From positions 36,260,908 through 36,324,907 of the forward strand of contig OX326959.1 in the NCBI GenBank assembly GCA_946800325.1: 64,000 nt of DNA. Reading direction: 5' to 3'. The translations under genes were made by a program, and so were the position numbers. The number at the start of each line of letters is the position of its first letter. Within the stretch, counting starts at the first letter, position 1. The notes under the pieces are model-generated. The model ran no database searches. It was not told the origin of the DNA and saw only the letters and a list, made by a program, of their open reading frames with translations. The stretch is from Luzula sylvatica (taxonomy: Eukaryota; Streptophyta; Magnoliopsida; Poales; Juncaceae). Positions 44,875 through 57,158 of the stretch are shown one piece after another.

Positions 44875-45439
44875 AGTTGTCGATGATTTTGAGAAAAACA
44901 ATAATATCTATATTTTGTATATTTACTCTGAGAAGATTATTAAAAATATTTTGAAATATTAGTTTTCCAGTTTAGAGGTTCTTGAAATAACTAATGTATT
45001 TTTTCAGGCAATAACACGAAAAAATATGACAAATTGTGCATACGTGCACATAAAGGAATAAAACACATTCTGATATAAAATCATTTTTGCTTTCAAATAG
45101 TGGTGCATTTAATTTTTGTCCTACCTTTTTCTCCAACAATGGATTCGTTCATTTGCGCTATACAATCTTTTAATAATGTAGACATGTATATATACGTATC
45201 TCTTTCAAGCATATAAATATATGTGGCTTCATGATAACCATTACATGCATATTCTCTCTCTTTCCATGCATGGAGCTTGGCCTCTTAGTCAAGCTTTTAA
45301 CCCTAGCTAGCTAGTTGATGTGAATATGGCCTTTTGTGAAATGAAGTGAAATGATACGAAAAGTGTCTTGCAAAAAATTATAATTATTTTTGTATGCTCT
45401 TTAACTTAAGTTATAAGTTTTATAGGAGAATGATATTAC
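44875..45439. other. intergenic region
   Basis: No gene seen. The last 50 bp (from about 45385) belong to the inverted duplication shared with 42150-42260. Confidence 0.4.
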
Positions 45440-45572
45440 ATTTCGATTCGTGATCATTATTTTTATTTTTTATTTAATATCGATTGGATTCGAGCTTATA
45501 ACATATCTAGCATATAATTTTTATTATGTCAAATACTTAATCAACTAAATTATGAATTATCATTGATAATGG
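45440..45572 (-). mobile_element. tRNA-derived SINE copy (minus strand)
   Basis: Minus strand: AATTTAGTTGATTAAGTATT head, B-box AAGCTCGAATCCAATCGATA, then an A-rich tail-like stretch AAATAAAAAATAAAAATAAT. Same subfamily as the fragment at 42060-42145. Confidence 0.6.
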
Positions 45573-45753
45573 AAGTTACAAGTTAAGAACCAATATTTAA
45601 TAAGTTAAAAAAAAGATATTATGTTTGTTTTAGATGTTCCTATATAATAATTTTAAAACATGCATCATAATATTTGTGCTTAAATAAGATCGTGCTAAGC
45701 TAATTGCACACATGCAAGTTATTTTTCTTTTCATACATCAATACAAAATTTAA

Positions 45754-46609
45754 GGGGCGTTTGGTTGGAGTTTTAGAATGAGAATGCCTTGCCATACTCC
45801 ATTATGTATTCCATTGCCATGTTTGATTTGCACGTTAGGTAATAAAGTAAGGTAATACTCCATTCCCTAGGACATAATTGATGTGAATATGATTACCACA
45901 AAAATTGGTGAATCTTCTCTATTCCCATGAGACAGAAATAACATGTTACGTCATATTGTGTTTATAAAAACAACATATTTATAAAAATAACATATTTATA
46001 CTAAATTGTTGTTATAAAAAATACTTAGAATAAATTAAAAAATACTACAAAATAAATCATTGCAATTATAAAATAAATAATTCGTCAAAATACAAAATAA
46101 CCAAATTAGTTTAGTTAATATTTCTTGAATTCCTCCATTGATTAAATATTTGTTCAGCTAGAGTATCTCTCCAATGTATCCACTCGTCACTTGTTTCGAT
46201 ATGCCTAATTCGATTATTCTCTATCTCATCCGCCGACTGAGATAATATTCTCTATCTCATCTGCTGATTAATTAATATGTACTTTGGATGTTTGGTGGTT
46301 TCAAGTAGTAGTGTTTTGTGTAATCAATTTTATAATAATATGGTGCTTGATTTATAATATTTATTTGGAATTTTTTTCTTGGATGAATTATTCATCTTAT
46401 AACATAAATTTAGTATAAATATGTTAGTTTTGTAAATATAGAATGTTTAAAATTTTTATATTTGTGATGAAATAACATGTCATGGAATAAATAAATGTGC
46501 TAAACAAACATAGTAATTGAGTATGTCAGAAAATATTATGCCTCGGCATTGAATTCCTTGACATACTTTATGCTAAGACATTCTTCAAAGCTCCAACAAA
46601 ACGTCCCCC
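45754..46609. mobile_element. PIF/Harbinger-type element, partly deleted
   Basis: The left end GGGGCGTTTGGTTGGAG matches the right end read inward (GGGGACGTTTTGTTGGAG). The terminal 150 bp on both sides, including TCCATTCCCTAGG and CAAAAATTGGTG, are homologous to the MITE at 7923-8315. At about 46259-46112 on the minus strand a 50-codon open stretch ending in TAA (ETSDEWIHWRDTLAEQIFNQ) resembles the C-terminus of plant HARBI1-like transposases. Left flank TAA fits the 3-bp target; the right side is not clean. Confidence 0.75.
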
Positions 46610-49600
46610 AAAACACATACGTTCGTCCATTGCTATGAATTTTGATACTTTCATCGAAATAAAAATAGTAATTTATTTTCATTACTAAATAAAGGATATG
46701 TATTGGTTAAATCTAGATTTTTTTTAGAGTGGTGATATTGAAATCTCTTTGCAATCAATATTTTTGTATTGATGAAGTGACATTTGATATTTGATGTTTA
46801 ATAATCTGATTTTACACATAATTGTTAATTGTGTAGATGACATATGAGTAAATAGAACCTATTTAACACATAAAAATAATTTCACGCATGAACATGATTA
46901 ATCGATAATTTCTTATGGTCATAATTTTCTTTATGTACATTTACGTGTATTATTTTACAATAAATATTGAGGATTCTTGGAAGATCACATAATCTTACAG
47001 TAAATATGTAGACCATTATCATTTGTTAAGTTCACGTTAGGCCAAGTACATTTAATTATTTTTCATTTCATATTAAATTAATAGTTGAAATGTGAAAACA
47101 AATAAGTATAACTAAAATTTAAGTGTCATTATTTTTTAATAATATAATTGCAAGAATCATATCATATATAATATTAAGTTAGCTATGTTTGTGCTTTTGG
47201 TCAACTAACTTTCTTATTAACATTTTCAAAAATTAATAGATATGAAAATAATAGAGTATCTATCAAAATATAAATAACTTCTTAAATGTATAAACATATA
47301 TCAAACACAAATGTTATTCTTAAAATTGGAAATTAAAAAAAATGTTGTTAACTATAATTATATTTTTGTTGAATTAAATTTCTATATTATATTTGAATCA
47401 TTCACTATTAAATGTGACATTATGAATATTGTTCATTGTTTTTTGGATCAATACTATATAATAAATGATGTGTAGTAAGTGTACAAGTCCGTATGAATCA
47501 CTAAACTATTAGGAACAATAATGAGATTATATTTGTTGTTGTATTTTTTATGTAGAATTATGTCCTATCTCGATATAATATACACTAACACTAATATAGA
47601 TATTAATATTGGATAAAAAAAACAAGTCATCGACTAATATAATATAAAATATTCGTAAAATATATACACAATTATTCATAAGTAGTTTCTAACAATTTGA
47701 TGAGATCAATAAAATGTGAACTAATTTTATTTTGAAATTATATCACATCATTATCATCATAAAATATCACATTTCGTTTTGAAATAATATATAATATAAT
47801 TATAGTATTGACGCGAGTATTATTATATTATTATTTATTTTGAGGGAGTCAAGTAGGAATAAGGATGTTACTGGTATATATTCGAGTACTATTTTTTTTA
47901 TATTAACCTTCCTCACATTAGTCGAAACAATTAAATCTATTTTCCCATTGTCATTTATACTTTTTCTTAATATATATTCCACATTTGAATATTGTAACAC
48001 AACCTTGTTATATAGTACAAGACAAAATAAGACGAGGCTTTGTTCGAATGAATGAAGCATGCAAGATAAATCGAATTTGAAGCCCTTTTTGTTTGATAAA
48101 ATATTTCAGTGATGTCACAGAATAATTCACTGTTCATACAAGATGTTATTGCTGGCTATTGGCATTTTAGTTCTTTTTGGTTTAGGCATAATTCCCTGTG
48201 GTGCCCATAACGAACTTTTTGAAATTTGACGTGTAACTTACTATCCTATCCTACATAAATGAAAAATATAATAAATGCCCTTGTAAAACACAGCAAAGAT
48301 TAGATATTGTACATTTGATATATTTTTAGATTTCTGTCGCAATTTTCAACTGTTAATGTAATAAAATTGGTACTACATAGAAAAAATATATATTTTTCAT
48401 ATCAAATTAAATGGTTCAAATTGACCTAAAAATTGAAAGTTTTTTTATTCACCTCCTTATGCTATAATAAAATTGTTCCTCATGAAATTTAAAAATATCA
48501 ACAAAATCATTTAGCATATTTCTATTTTCAGAAAAACGAAAATTAAAATATCATATAAACGCTACAAATTGTACTTTAATTTCAAGTTGAGAATATTTAT
48601 CTTCACGAGATTACTATAATTTTCTTATGAAGAAAGAAAAAAAAATTTGATGATTGATAAACAATAACTCTTAGTAATCATGGAGGAATAACCTTAGTTT
48701 TTTTATAAGAAAATATTTATATTTGATGGTTTTGCGGAATAGTTTTTTTTTTTTTTTTGTAATTATTGTTATTATTAAGTAACATTGGAAGTAAAAAAAA
48801 CAATTCTAAAAACTACAAAGAAATGTCCAACCAAGTATCGAAAAACATAATATTTTTTGTGGCCTATGAGAGTGTTTGGATGGTGAGAAAATGAGTTCTT
48901 TTTGGAATGTTGGTAGATGGAAATCAACTTCTCATGTTTGAGTTTAGACTAGAATTCGATGTGACGGAAATGTTACATTTTCATTATGCGACACATTTTC
49001 ATGAATATTTGGAAAAATGATTCTCATCAAAATTGGTGTAATGTTATATTCTTGTGTCATTTACAAAAGTACCTCACTTATTATATTGTCTATTATTTGA
49101 AATATTTTTTTCTCCATTTGAAAATTAAATATAATTAAATAATTATAGTTATAATTGAAATAATTTGTATACTTAATTTAATAAAAATAACATGTAAATT
49201 AAATATAATATAAAAATATAATCCAAATCAATGTTTACATTGCAATATAGCTGTTCGTAGCATTTGGACTGTAATTTATATGTGATTATCTTTATTGCGA
49301 GCTATAGCACTGACATATTGTCGTTATTTATATATTGCATTATTGCGTTTTAGTTGTCATTTCTGCTATAGTGAGCTATTAACAATGCTACAGTGACGCT
49401 ATTAGCACTTGATATGTATTTTCTATATATTATTAAATTATAAATGTATTTAATTCAAAAATTAATGTATTATCTGAAATATAAATAAATGTAGATGATA
49501 ATATAGAATATATTGTATTAGAAATTAGAAAGATATATGAATATTAGATAATATAAGTAACTCAAACATATACCGGATTTCATAAATTTCAAGAGGATAA

Positions 49601-49850
49601 TGGTCATTTCATAAACATAAACGAATAAATTTAAAAAAGTTTACATTCTTAAAACATAAATTTTAAGAGGATAATGTTCAATTTAAACACGAATAAATTT
49701 TAAAAAGTTTACATTCTTAGAAATGTAATTTTTTAATCCAAACAATAATATTTTTAGGACTTGATAATAAGATATCCATCAATCACATTGCAATCAGATT
49801 GCGAGAAATATGATTACCATAATAAATTGAGTCGTGATGTATGTACACAA
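46610..49850. other. AT-rich region without recognisable genes
   Basis: Over 3.2 kb of AT-rich sequence. Only short open stretches without coding character are present (for example 47800-48060 on both strands). No tRNA-like, LTR or inverted-repeat structure stood out. Homopolymer T run at about 48746-48760. Confidence 0.45.
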
Positions 49851-49910
49851 GAACTCTCCCCCCTAACTTGTGATGCGCTGTAAAGGTGGCCTGTCAAAGC
49901 ATAAAGGCCG
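49851..49910 (+). repeat. left terminal inverted repeat of the MULE
   Basis: Contains CTCTCCCCCC, TGATGCGCTG and CAAAGCATAAAGG. Matches 57100-57158 on the opposite strand with several mismatches. Confidence 0.7.
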
Positions 49911-50489
49911 AAAATTCGCGGGCCTATTAAGGGGCGGGGGGGAAAATGGGCCTAACATTGAACAGGTGCCGATTATAACTCTTTGGTTGAACACCTTACA
50001 TGATCTGGGCTCTACGGTTGAACATACCCGGCCTTTTCAGCCCGAAAAGTACAGCAGGGGATTTTAATGCGTGAAATGATGGGCCTGTACAGTGCAGCAG
50101 AAGCATTAATTGTCGTGTACAGTGCAACAAAGCGGGAATTACCGTTGACAACCCGGGGAGGGAAAAAAACTTTGATTTGAATTTCGAATGGCAATTACCT
50201 TACCCATAAATAGAACAATATTTGGTAGTAATTTTCATTTTGTTGTAATTTCGTGGTTCCCTTCCAATATTGAATTCTTGATCGGCCATTAAGTTGGTAT
50301 AAGGTGGAAATACCTTCCTATCCCAAATCGTTCTTAGTTTTGAACAGTTGTTTGTGTTTTCTTTCTGAATCCCGTGATTGTTTTATCAGTAAACAGTTTT
50401 TTGGGAAACTGATTATGATTTGAACCCTTGTTATTTCAAATACCTGTCTTGAATTGTTATTTTGGAAAATCCTGATTTTTTGAATCTTA

Positions 50490-51200
50490 TATTTAACAGT
50501 ATTACATGAAATGATTTTGTATTTGACAGTATTCCATGAAATTGTGTTGTATTTAACAGTATTTCTCTAGATGGTTGTGTGGTTTACAGCGTTCCTATTT
50601 AACAGTTTTCCCTAAAACGAGTTGCTATTTAACAGTATTCTCCGGAATGAGTTTATATTTGACAGTATTTATAGTTAACAGTTTTTACTGAGACGAGTTT
50701 GTATTTAACATTATTTCCTGAAATGAGTTTCCATTTAACAGTGTTACCTAGATGCGTTTTTATTTAACATTATTTATATTTACCAGTGTGTGCTGAGATG
50801 ATTTTGTATTTAACAGTATTCCCTGAGATGATTTTGTATTTACCAGTATTTCTATTAAACAGTTATCTTTTTAATGGGTTTACATATAACAGTATTTATT
50901 TTAAACAGTATTTCTATTAAACAGTTTTCCCTGAAATGAGTTTCTGTTTAACAGTATTTCTATTTTAACAGTATTTCTATTTAACAGTTTTCCCTGAAAT
51001 GAGTTTACATTTAACAGTATTTCTATTTTAACAGTGCTTCTATTTTACAGTATTTCTATTAAATCACCGAAACGATTTTGTATTGTCTGAAATGAGTTTA
51101 TATTTGATTTTGTATTTAACAGTATTTATGTTTAACAGTATTGTCTGAAATGAGTTTGTATTTGACAGTATTTCCTGAGATGATTTTCTATTTAACATTA
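50490..51200 (+). repeat. degenerate ~30-bp tandem repeat in the MULE arm
   Basis: More than 20 copies of units like TATTTAACAGTATT followed by TCCCTGAAATGAGTTTG. Weaker copies extend to about 51640, where a 110-bp stretch (GGGATGATTGAATTCTATTT...) is also duplicated (51413 and 51532). Confidence 0.85.
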
Positions 51201-52096
51201 AATTACCTGTTTTGAATTTCAAGTCAGCGGAATTTAAAAAAAGATTGAAGATTTAACAACTTTTGTTTTGTTGAACATTACACTGTTTTTTATTACCTAT
51301 TTTGATTTCCAAGTTAACAGTTATTTCCTTAAAACACGATTTTATATTTAAAAATAGATTACAATTTTAAATTGTAGAGCTTCGATTTAACACAGTTTTT
51401 GATTTTAAAATGGGATGATTGAATTCTATTTTTTATTTAGCTTTAAGTTGAACTACTTTAAATTGCATTTTTGATTTAAAAGTAGATTACAATTTTAAAT
51501 TATAGAGCATAGGAAATTTTGATTTTAAAATGGGATGATTGAATTCTATTTTTTATTTAGCTTTAAGTTGAAATACTTTAAATTGCATTTTTTATTTAAC
51601 CCTTTTATTGATTAACATTTATTTCCTTCAAACATGATTTTCGATTTCCTATGCTTGTTTAATACTAGAGATTTTGAAGCGTTGCTGATTTGAAAGTTCA
51701 TCGGTTTGGAAGCGTCATGATTAAATTGAATCTTTGATTTAACTACTTTAAATTAAAGTTTTGATTTTGCGACTTTGTTTATTAAATTCCTTATGCTTGT
51801 TTAATCATCGTGATTTGGAAGCGTTCATCTTTTATCAAACCTTTGTTTATTAAATTACTTATGAAAGTTCATTAAATGGTTTGACATACTTCAGAAATAC
51901 ACAACACAATAATAGTTCATAAATAGTCAGATCCCCTTGGACATAGATAATACATAGTTTGACATACTTCAGGGTTTGACACAACAACATAAATTATTAC
52001 AACACAAACATAGTTCGACGACGCAGACATCCATAACCATTGTTTAAAAGTAAGACTTTGTTCCTCACAAAACACTCCATTTATTGCTAAATAAAT

Positions 52097-52168
52097 AACT
52101 AAAACGCCCAACACTCAGGTTTTGCATTTCTTAACTAAAACGCCCAACACTCAGGTTTTGCATTTCTT
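52097..52168. repeat. 36-bp perfect tandem duplication
   Basis: AACTAAAACGCCCAACACTC plus 16 more bases occurs twice in a row (52097-52132 and 52133-52168). The stop codon of the ULP1-like gene lies within the second unit. Confidence 0.95.
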
Positions 52169-53853
52169 AGTGAAACTGGGAAGGCAAATCAAGTTGTATG
52201 CACCTGTACCTCTTGCCATGTCAATGTCTTGCTGATTGAAGACCATTGGCATCTGCTTCACAATGCATTCCACATACTTCACCAAGTAAAGGGCGCTATC
52301 TTCTGCATTCTGTCCCCTGGGACATCGACCATAACGTTCGACCCAATCTCCAATAGCTGCACAATCCATAGTTTCCTTCAAGTACTCCTTCCAGTCCTTC
52401 ACGAAAGTATTAACCCTCGCTGCGAAAGTGTCCACCTTGCCAACCGAATTGTAAATCGTAACCTCACTTTTTTCAAAATCAAAGACACCAAAATCCAGTT
52501 GCGTCCAACGTTGAAAGGAAGGAATAGCCAACGGTTTGCGCCAAGTTCAGTCATAGATAATGCTTTGGCAGTGTCGACATCAAACTCTTCAGGAAGCATG
52601 CTAGGCACTAACACCTGATTAAAGATATAAAAAGTATTGGTCAAGCCTAAATGTTCTTGCAATGTTTAGTAGTATTTTATATGTTTGAACAGATTACCGA
52701 ACATGTCGGGCTGACATAACTCCACCGATTATACGGATCCATGCAGCATAGACGCGTCATGTCCAGTAAGACATTGAGTAGCTGTAAAGATGACGAATTG
52801 TTACATATATGAATGAAAACTATATATGTATAGGAGTAAAAATGTTGTTACCTTGCTCGTAATCTGCTTGCCTTGACACAGAAGTTCTATGTCCATCTTG
52901 GTGAACTTCTCCATTGGTTCAACCTTAAAACAGTCTGTGATGTAAGAATAAATAACGCTCTTCATGAAATTTGGTATTAGCTTGAATGGTGGATAGAGAT
53001 TTTCCAAGTCTTCAGAGCAATAGGCGTCATTGCTGACTACGTTGTAATCACTGCCAGACTTCAACAGTTCGACTGCTTCGAAGGGGCTCTTGATTGAATT
53101 GTCTTCCGCGTCAAATCCTGGATTCGAATAGGAAATTATATATTGTACTTATGGACATTGATAAAAAAAAAAAAATACCTAAGTCGAATGTAGGATTCGC
53201 ACCAAATGGATTGTCAACCTTCCCCTTGGACTTGGTGTTGTCTGCTGTACTAGTCTGACCGGTAAACTGTTTCGCATATCGTTGACCTAATTTCCTTTGG
53301 AGATCGTCAGTCTGGCATACCGGGTGTGAAGGGACATTGGATCCTTTTGCAACCGAATAATTTTCATTCTGGGGCGTTTGGTAGGACTTGTTATACACGC
53401 TGGTATCTGGTGTGTTTGTTACATTCCCCGAAGATCCTGCTCCTGATTGTCTCGACGGTGTTGACTTGATGGCAACTGGTTGACTCACTGTATAAAAATG
53501 GACAGTGTGAAATTGAGTTCGTCAGAATTATGGTTTAATAAATAGTTACCAGCGATAGCAGGGTCGGAATTTGCCTTCCTTATCGGAGGTCGCTGAAATG
53601 AGCTCGAACCACCAACCTTCAATCCACCATAGTTCTTGACTGGCGACTGGTTAAACGAATGGATCGAACCACCTCTCTCGCCGGAGACGGAATTTGCTTT
53701 GTGTTCGGCTACTATCTTCTCCACATCCGGCAACTCGTGATCTTCAATGTAGGCTGGGTCCTGCTCGTCAACCATAGCCGTCAACTCGTGATCTTCAATG
53801 AAGGGGCGGGGGTTAGAGTCACGATGCGTATCTTTTGGTTTGCAAGGCGGCAA
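52151..53853 (-). pseudogene. ULP1-like (C48 peptidase-like) gene of the MULE, inactivated
   Basis: Minus strand with several introns. Coding pieces lie at about 53853-53550 (charged, repeated IEDHEL), 53489-53180 (Ser/Gln-rich linker), 53120-52855 (DAYCSEDLENLYPPFKLIPN), 52800-52700 (LLDMTRLCCMDPYNRWS) and 52621-52151. The last piece is the protease-like fold: TELGANRWLFLPFNV, then after a one-base frameshift near 52487-52495 DFGVFDFEKSEVTIYNSVG, and finally ALYLVKYVECIVKQMP. C48 peptidases use His-Asp-Cys and process SUMO or related modifiers. The position expected to be His before Trp is Asn (AAC, 52500-52498), and the expected Cys is Ser (AGC, 52297-52295). It is therefore a degraded, non-catalytic copy. 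Confidence 0.75.
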
Positions 53854-54213
53854 AGTCGCGATTAGAATCTTTTAACAGTGTACCTTTGCAGCCTTTCCCA
53901 CGTGGTTTAACACCTCTAAAAGGTGCGATTTGACTCGTGTATTTCAGGGAGATGTAAAAAATTGATGGGCTTCAAAGTAATGACCTGTGAAAAAATAAGA
54001 TAAAATGTAATGGGCTTTCAGATATTAATGGGCTGTGAAATATTAATGGGCTAATAGATGTTAATTGTGCTAATATTAATTAGTAATGAGACTCCAAAAA
54101 TAAGTTTGATTCTACTGATAGCAGGAATTAACATTAAAACAACATTTTTAATTAGGAAACATAAAAAAAAAAAATTGGGGCTTCGTATCAAATAAAATGA
54201 TAGCGGCCTTGTT

Positions 54214-56845
54214 TCAATTGTTAAATCGTGAAAATTTCATCATTAGATCGGTGTTTGAAATTCCCGGGTCAGAGCCTTCGAGCTATGGGTGGAAAACAAG
54301 AATAAATTAGTATATCCATGTACAGTTAAGCTGAAATGGAATTGTATGTATAAACTTACATGGATGACAGGGGCTTTTGTAGCTTGCTTCTTCTTCTTCA
54401 TTGAAGCAATCTCGACCTTGGATTTTAGCCTGGTTGATCTGGGTCGTCCAAGACGTTTTACTCGTTTAGGATCATAGATTTTAACACCATCTTCTTCGTC
54501 TTCCGAAAGGTATTCTTCATCAGCGACGTCTCGGACAATTTTGTTACTGTCGCATATGCGAATCGCCATTTGTTCGAACCAGCCAAGCAATTGGTTCACC
54601 GCTAAATTGTCCCTGTAAGTGCACTCGATCATGTCGACCATGTAGCTGTGTGCGCGTGAATATGCCGAATCGTAAGTGCAAATGTTGCGTTGAACTTTGG
54701 TGGAATTAATTTTTATTCTGGTGTGAGTTCGTATGTAGTCTTTTTGCCATCTAGGGAGAACGTAGCAATTGGGGATATCTTGAACGACATGCTGACGATA
54801 AATGGTCAAACCATGTCGACACACTATTCCCTTGAATTGGAATAATAAGCATTCGCAATAGTACGTTTTCTGGTCTGAGCAGTATTGAACGGTGTATGTT
54901 CTACCATCTGATGTGTCGACGACACGGTACAGATTAATGCCGTCTTGTTCGGACAATTTTTCCGTGTGACACCCGATTAGCGCCTTTATCTCGTCCTGGA
55001 GTAAATAGAAAATCCGATGGATGTACAATTCTGAGAACTGCTTCTCGAAGGGTAAAGCAGAAACAAGCAAGGGAGCACGGTTATTGCAATTGAAGTCCTC
55101 CATCCTCTCTTTCTCCCATTTCGATTGCAATGCTAGTTCGTATTTTTCAGCAAAATTCAATAGAGACGTGGACGAATTGACGTAACCATCGAAAAAAGCA
55201 TTCATCGACTCGCTTCTTTGTGTGGTCGACATACCCGCCCAAAAATATTTTCTTACATAAACTGGAACCCAATGAGTCCTTATTGAGAACATACGTTCGA
55301 GCCACTTGAGACTAGCTTTGTTTTGGGGATCTTGGATTAACTCCTGCCAACCTTTCTCGAACAGGTCAACTTCAGAAGTGTCGTACACTAATTGACAAAC
55401 CTGCGTAAGAAAGGTTTGTAATAAACTCAAAAAACGATTAAACCACAATAAATTTGTTACCTTATGTATGAACGCATCTTTGTTTTCTCCCCATCCAGCT
55501 TTGGCCGGCAATTTTTTCATTATGTGCCACAAGCACAAACGATGACGAGACTGAGGAAAAACAGTGGAAACCGCATAACATATGGCAGCGCACTGATCAG
55601 TTATAATTGCAGGAGGGGGTACTCTGTTCATGCAGTCAAGGAAGGTCTTGAAAAAGCCATTCGTACGTCTCGGTGCATTCGTCAGCTAGTAATGCGCAAG
55701 CAAGCAGAATAGAATGTCCGTGGTGGTTGACACCCACGAATGATGCAAAAGGCATGTCATACCTACGATTAGGTTAACGTAAGATTGAACAGTTTTAAAT
55801 TTGACAAAAATGTATAGCTTACTTGTTTGTTAAATAAGTGGTGTCAAATGTTATAACATCTCCATAAAACTGGTAAGCAGCGCGGCTACGACCATCTGCC
55901 CAGAAAACATTGCGCAATCTCCCGTCATCGTCAATTTCACACAGGTAAAAGAAATTGGGGCATTTGTTTTGACGGTCTCTGAAGTATTTCACCAAAGCGT
56001 TCGCATCTCCTGCTGCCAGTTTCAAGGACCTACGAGTTTGAACATGATTGCGCAAATCCCGGTCAGTGAACATGCAATTCTCGTGCCCCCCAGCTTGGTT
56101 GAACATAGCGTTGAAAGACCGGTGCTGCGGGATCCCTGATATAGGGAATTAAATGTGGGTTAACAGTCAGTTAAACCAAAAATGAGTACACAATATCGAA
56201 CATAATGGGGGTTTGACAGTTCATCAAAAATGCTGGGATCCCTGATATGGAAAGTTCGAAAAATGGTTTAACAGTAGTCTGTTCAACTAAAACTTAGTAA
56301 ACACTATCGAACATAATGGGGGTTTAACAGTTCATAAAAAATGCTGTTTAAACTTAACCTGAATCGTCGTTTATTTCTATCTGTTTCTTTACGAATTCAG
56401 GAATGTTACGGTGACACCTCATGTAACGAACAGCATCAGGGCGTAAATCATGGTTATGATCCAGTTCGATATGAGAGATGGTCCACAACCCATTCAAAAG
56501 GTAGTCCTTGACAATGATTTTTGCAGGACAAGCCGTTCCTTGGTAGCTATTCCTCCTTTTTCCGTATCCGTCTAACTTGGGACGTGTAAGGGGTTTCTTC
56601 TCCTTATTGCAAGCAAACGTGGAATCAGAAGTTTGCCCGTAAAAATTATGCTTGGAACGTTTTACAATGCCAAAGCCTTTGATGCAGGAGTACTTCAAAT
56701 AGAAAAGATATGCATCTTCGCGTGATTCGAATCGCATCCCAACGGAAGGGTCTGGCAAAGTGTGTTCTTGGGTAGCTAAATTGGGAGGGGGGGGGGGGGT
56801 TAAATCATGGTGATCGCTGAAAACATCGTTGTACAAATTCTCCAT
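54214..56845 (-). pseudogene. FAR1-related MULE transposase gene, frameshifted
   Basis: Exons on the minus strand: 56845-56359, 56135-55823, 55762-55461, 55400-54362 and 54282-54214, phases consistent except for one break. The domain order is: FAR1 DNA-binding (GMRFESREDAYLFYLKYSCI, then HIELDHNHDL), MULE transposase core ([61 protein letters not shown]), SWIM zinc finger (YCECLLFQFKGIVCRHGL) and a basic tail. Length is about 730 aa if joined. In exon 3 a run of five T (minus strand; plus 55651-55655) puts the frame out by one base and a stop follows at once. The later part continues well in the shifted frame. It is an inactive transposase copy, not a domesticated FAR1 gene, given its inverted repeats and ULP1-like neighbour. 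Confidence 0.85.
56140..56345. repeat. ~115-bp direct duplication in transposase intron 1
   Basis: GGGATCCCTGATAT and ATCGAACATAATGGGGGTTT each occur twice at the same spacing (near 56129/56226 and 56195/56307). The duplicated block carries GTTTAACAG/GGTTTAACAG motifs and includes the intron's acceptor sequence (ATCAG|GGATC), so it could offer a false acceptor. Confidence 0.75.
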
Positions 56846-57099
56846 TGTTGAACACGCTGGAAGGGGGGGAGTGATGGAAAATGAGAGAAGGAAAAAATGA
56901 GAGAAGGAAAGAGATAAACAGGAGGGAAAAGGTAAATGATGAAGAAAGTACTGTTTTTCGAAAAAAAGTAACGTGGGATGGACGTCCGTGCCAGAAAACG
57001 TTGAAAAATGGGAACAAGTACGCCGTGTGTAAGGTTGAACAGTGATGTGAGTTTTGTGCAGTGAGCTGTAAACCATTGAAATGGTGCTCTTGGTTTACC

Positions 57100-57158
57100 A
57101 CCTATGCTTTGGTTTAACACGTTGTGCCAGCGCATCAACAGAGCGGGGGGAGGATAGG
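57100..57158 (-). repeat. right terminal inverted repeat of the MULE
   Basis: Minus strand: CTATCCTCCCCCC, GATGCGCTGG and CAAAGCATAGG, in the same order as the left end. Confidence 0.7.

Larger units (their letters stand above)
49851..57158 (-). mobile_element. Mutator-like element with FAR1-type transposase and ULP1-like gene
   Basis: About 7.3 kb. The left end (49851-49910) and right end (57100-57158, minus strand) are diverged inverted repeats sharing CTCCCCCC, GATGCGCTG and CAAAGCATA in the same order and spacing. Inside, on the minus strand, are a FAR1/MULE transposase gene (56845-54214) and then a ULP1-like gene (53853-52151). The 2 kb beyond the second gene is a repeat-rich non-coding arm. 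A GTTTAACAG-type motif is scattered through the whole element and is rare outside. Plant MULEs carrying ULP1-like genes are known (Kaonashi-type). No clean 9-bp target duplication was found, so the ends are approximate. Both genes are frameshifted, so this copy cannot be autonomous. Confidence 0.8.

Noticed and set aside
49870..50067. 65-codon open frame at the left end of the MULE
   Set aside because: It lies in the terminal repeat and arm, lacks any domain and is not matched at the other end.
54243..56845. A domesticated FAR1/FHY3-type host transcription factor
   Set aside because: The gene is frameshifted, sits within inverted repeats and has a ULP1-like partner; it is a transposase copy.
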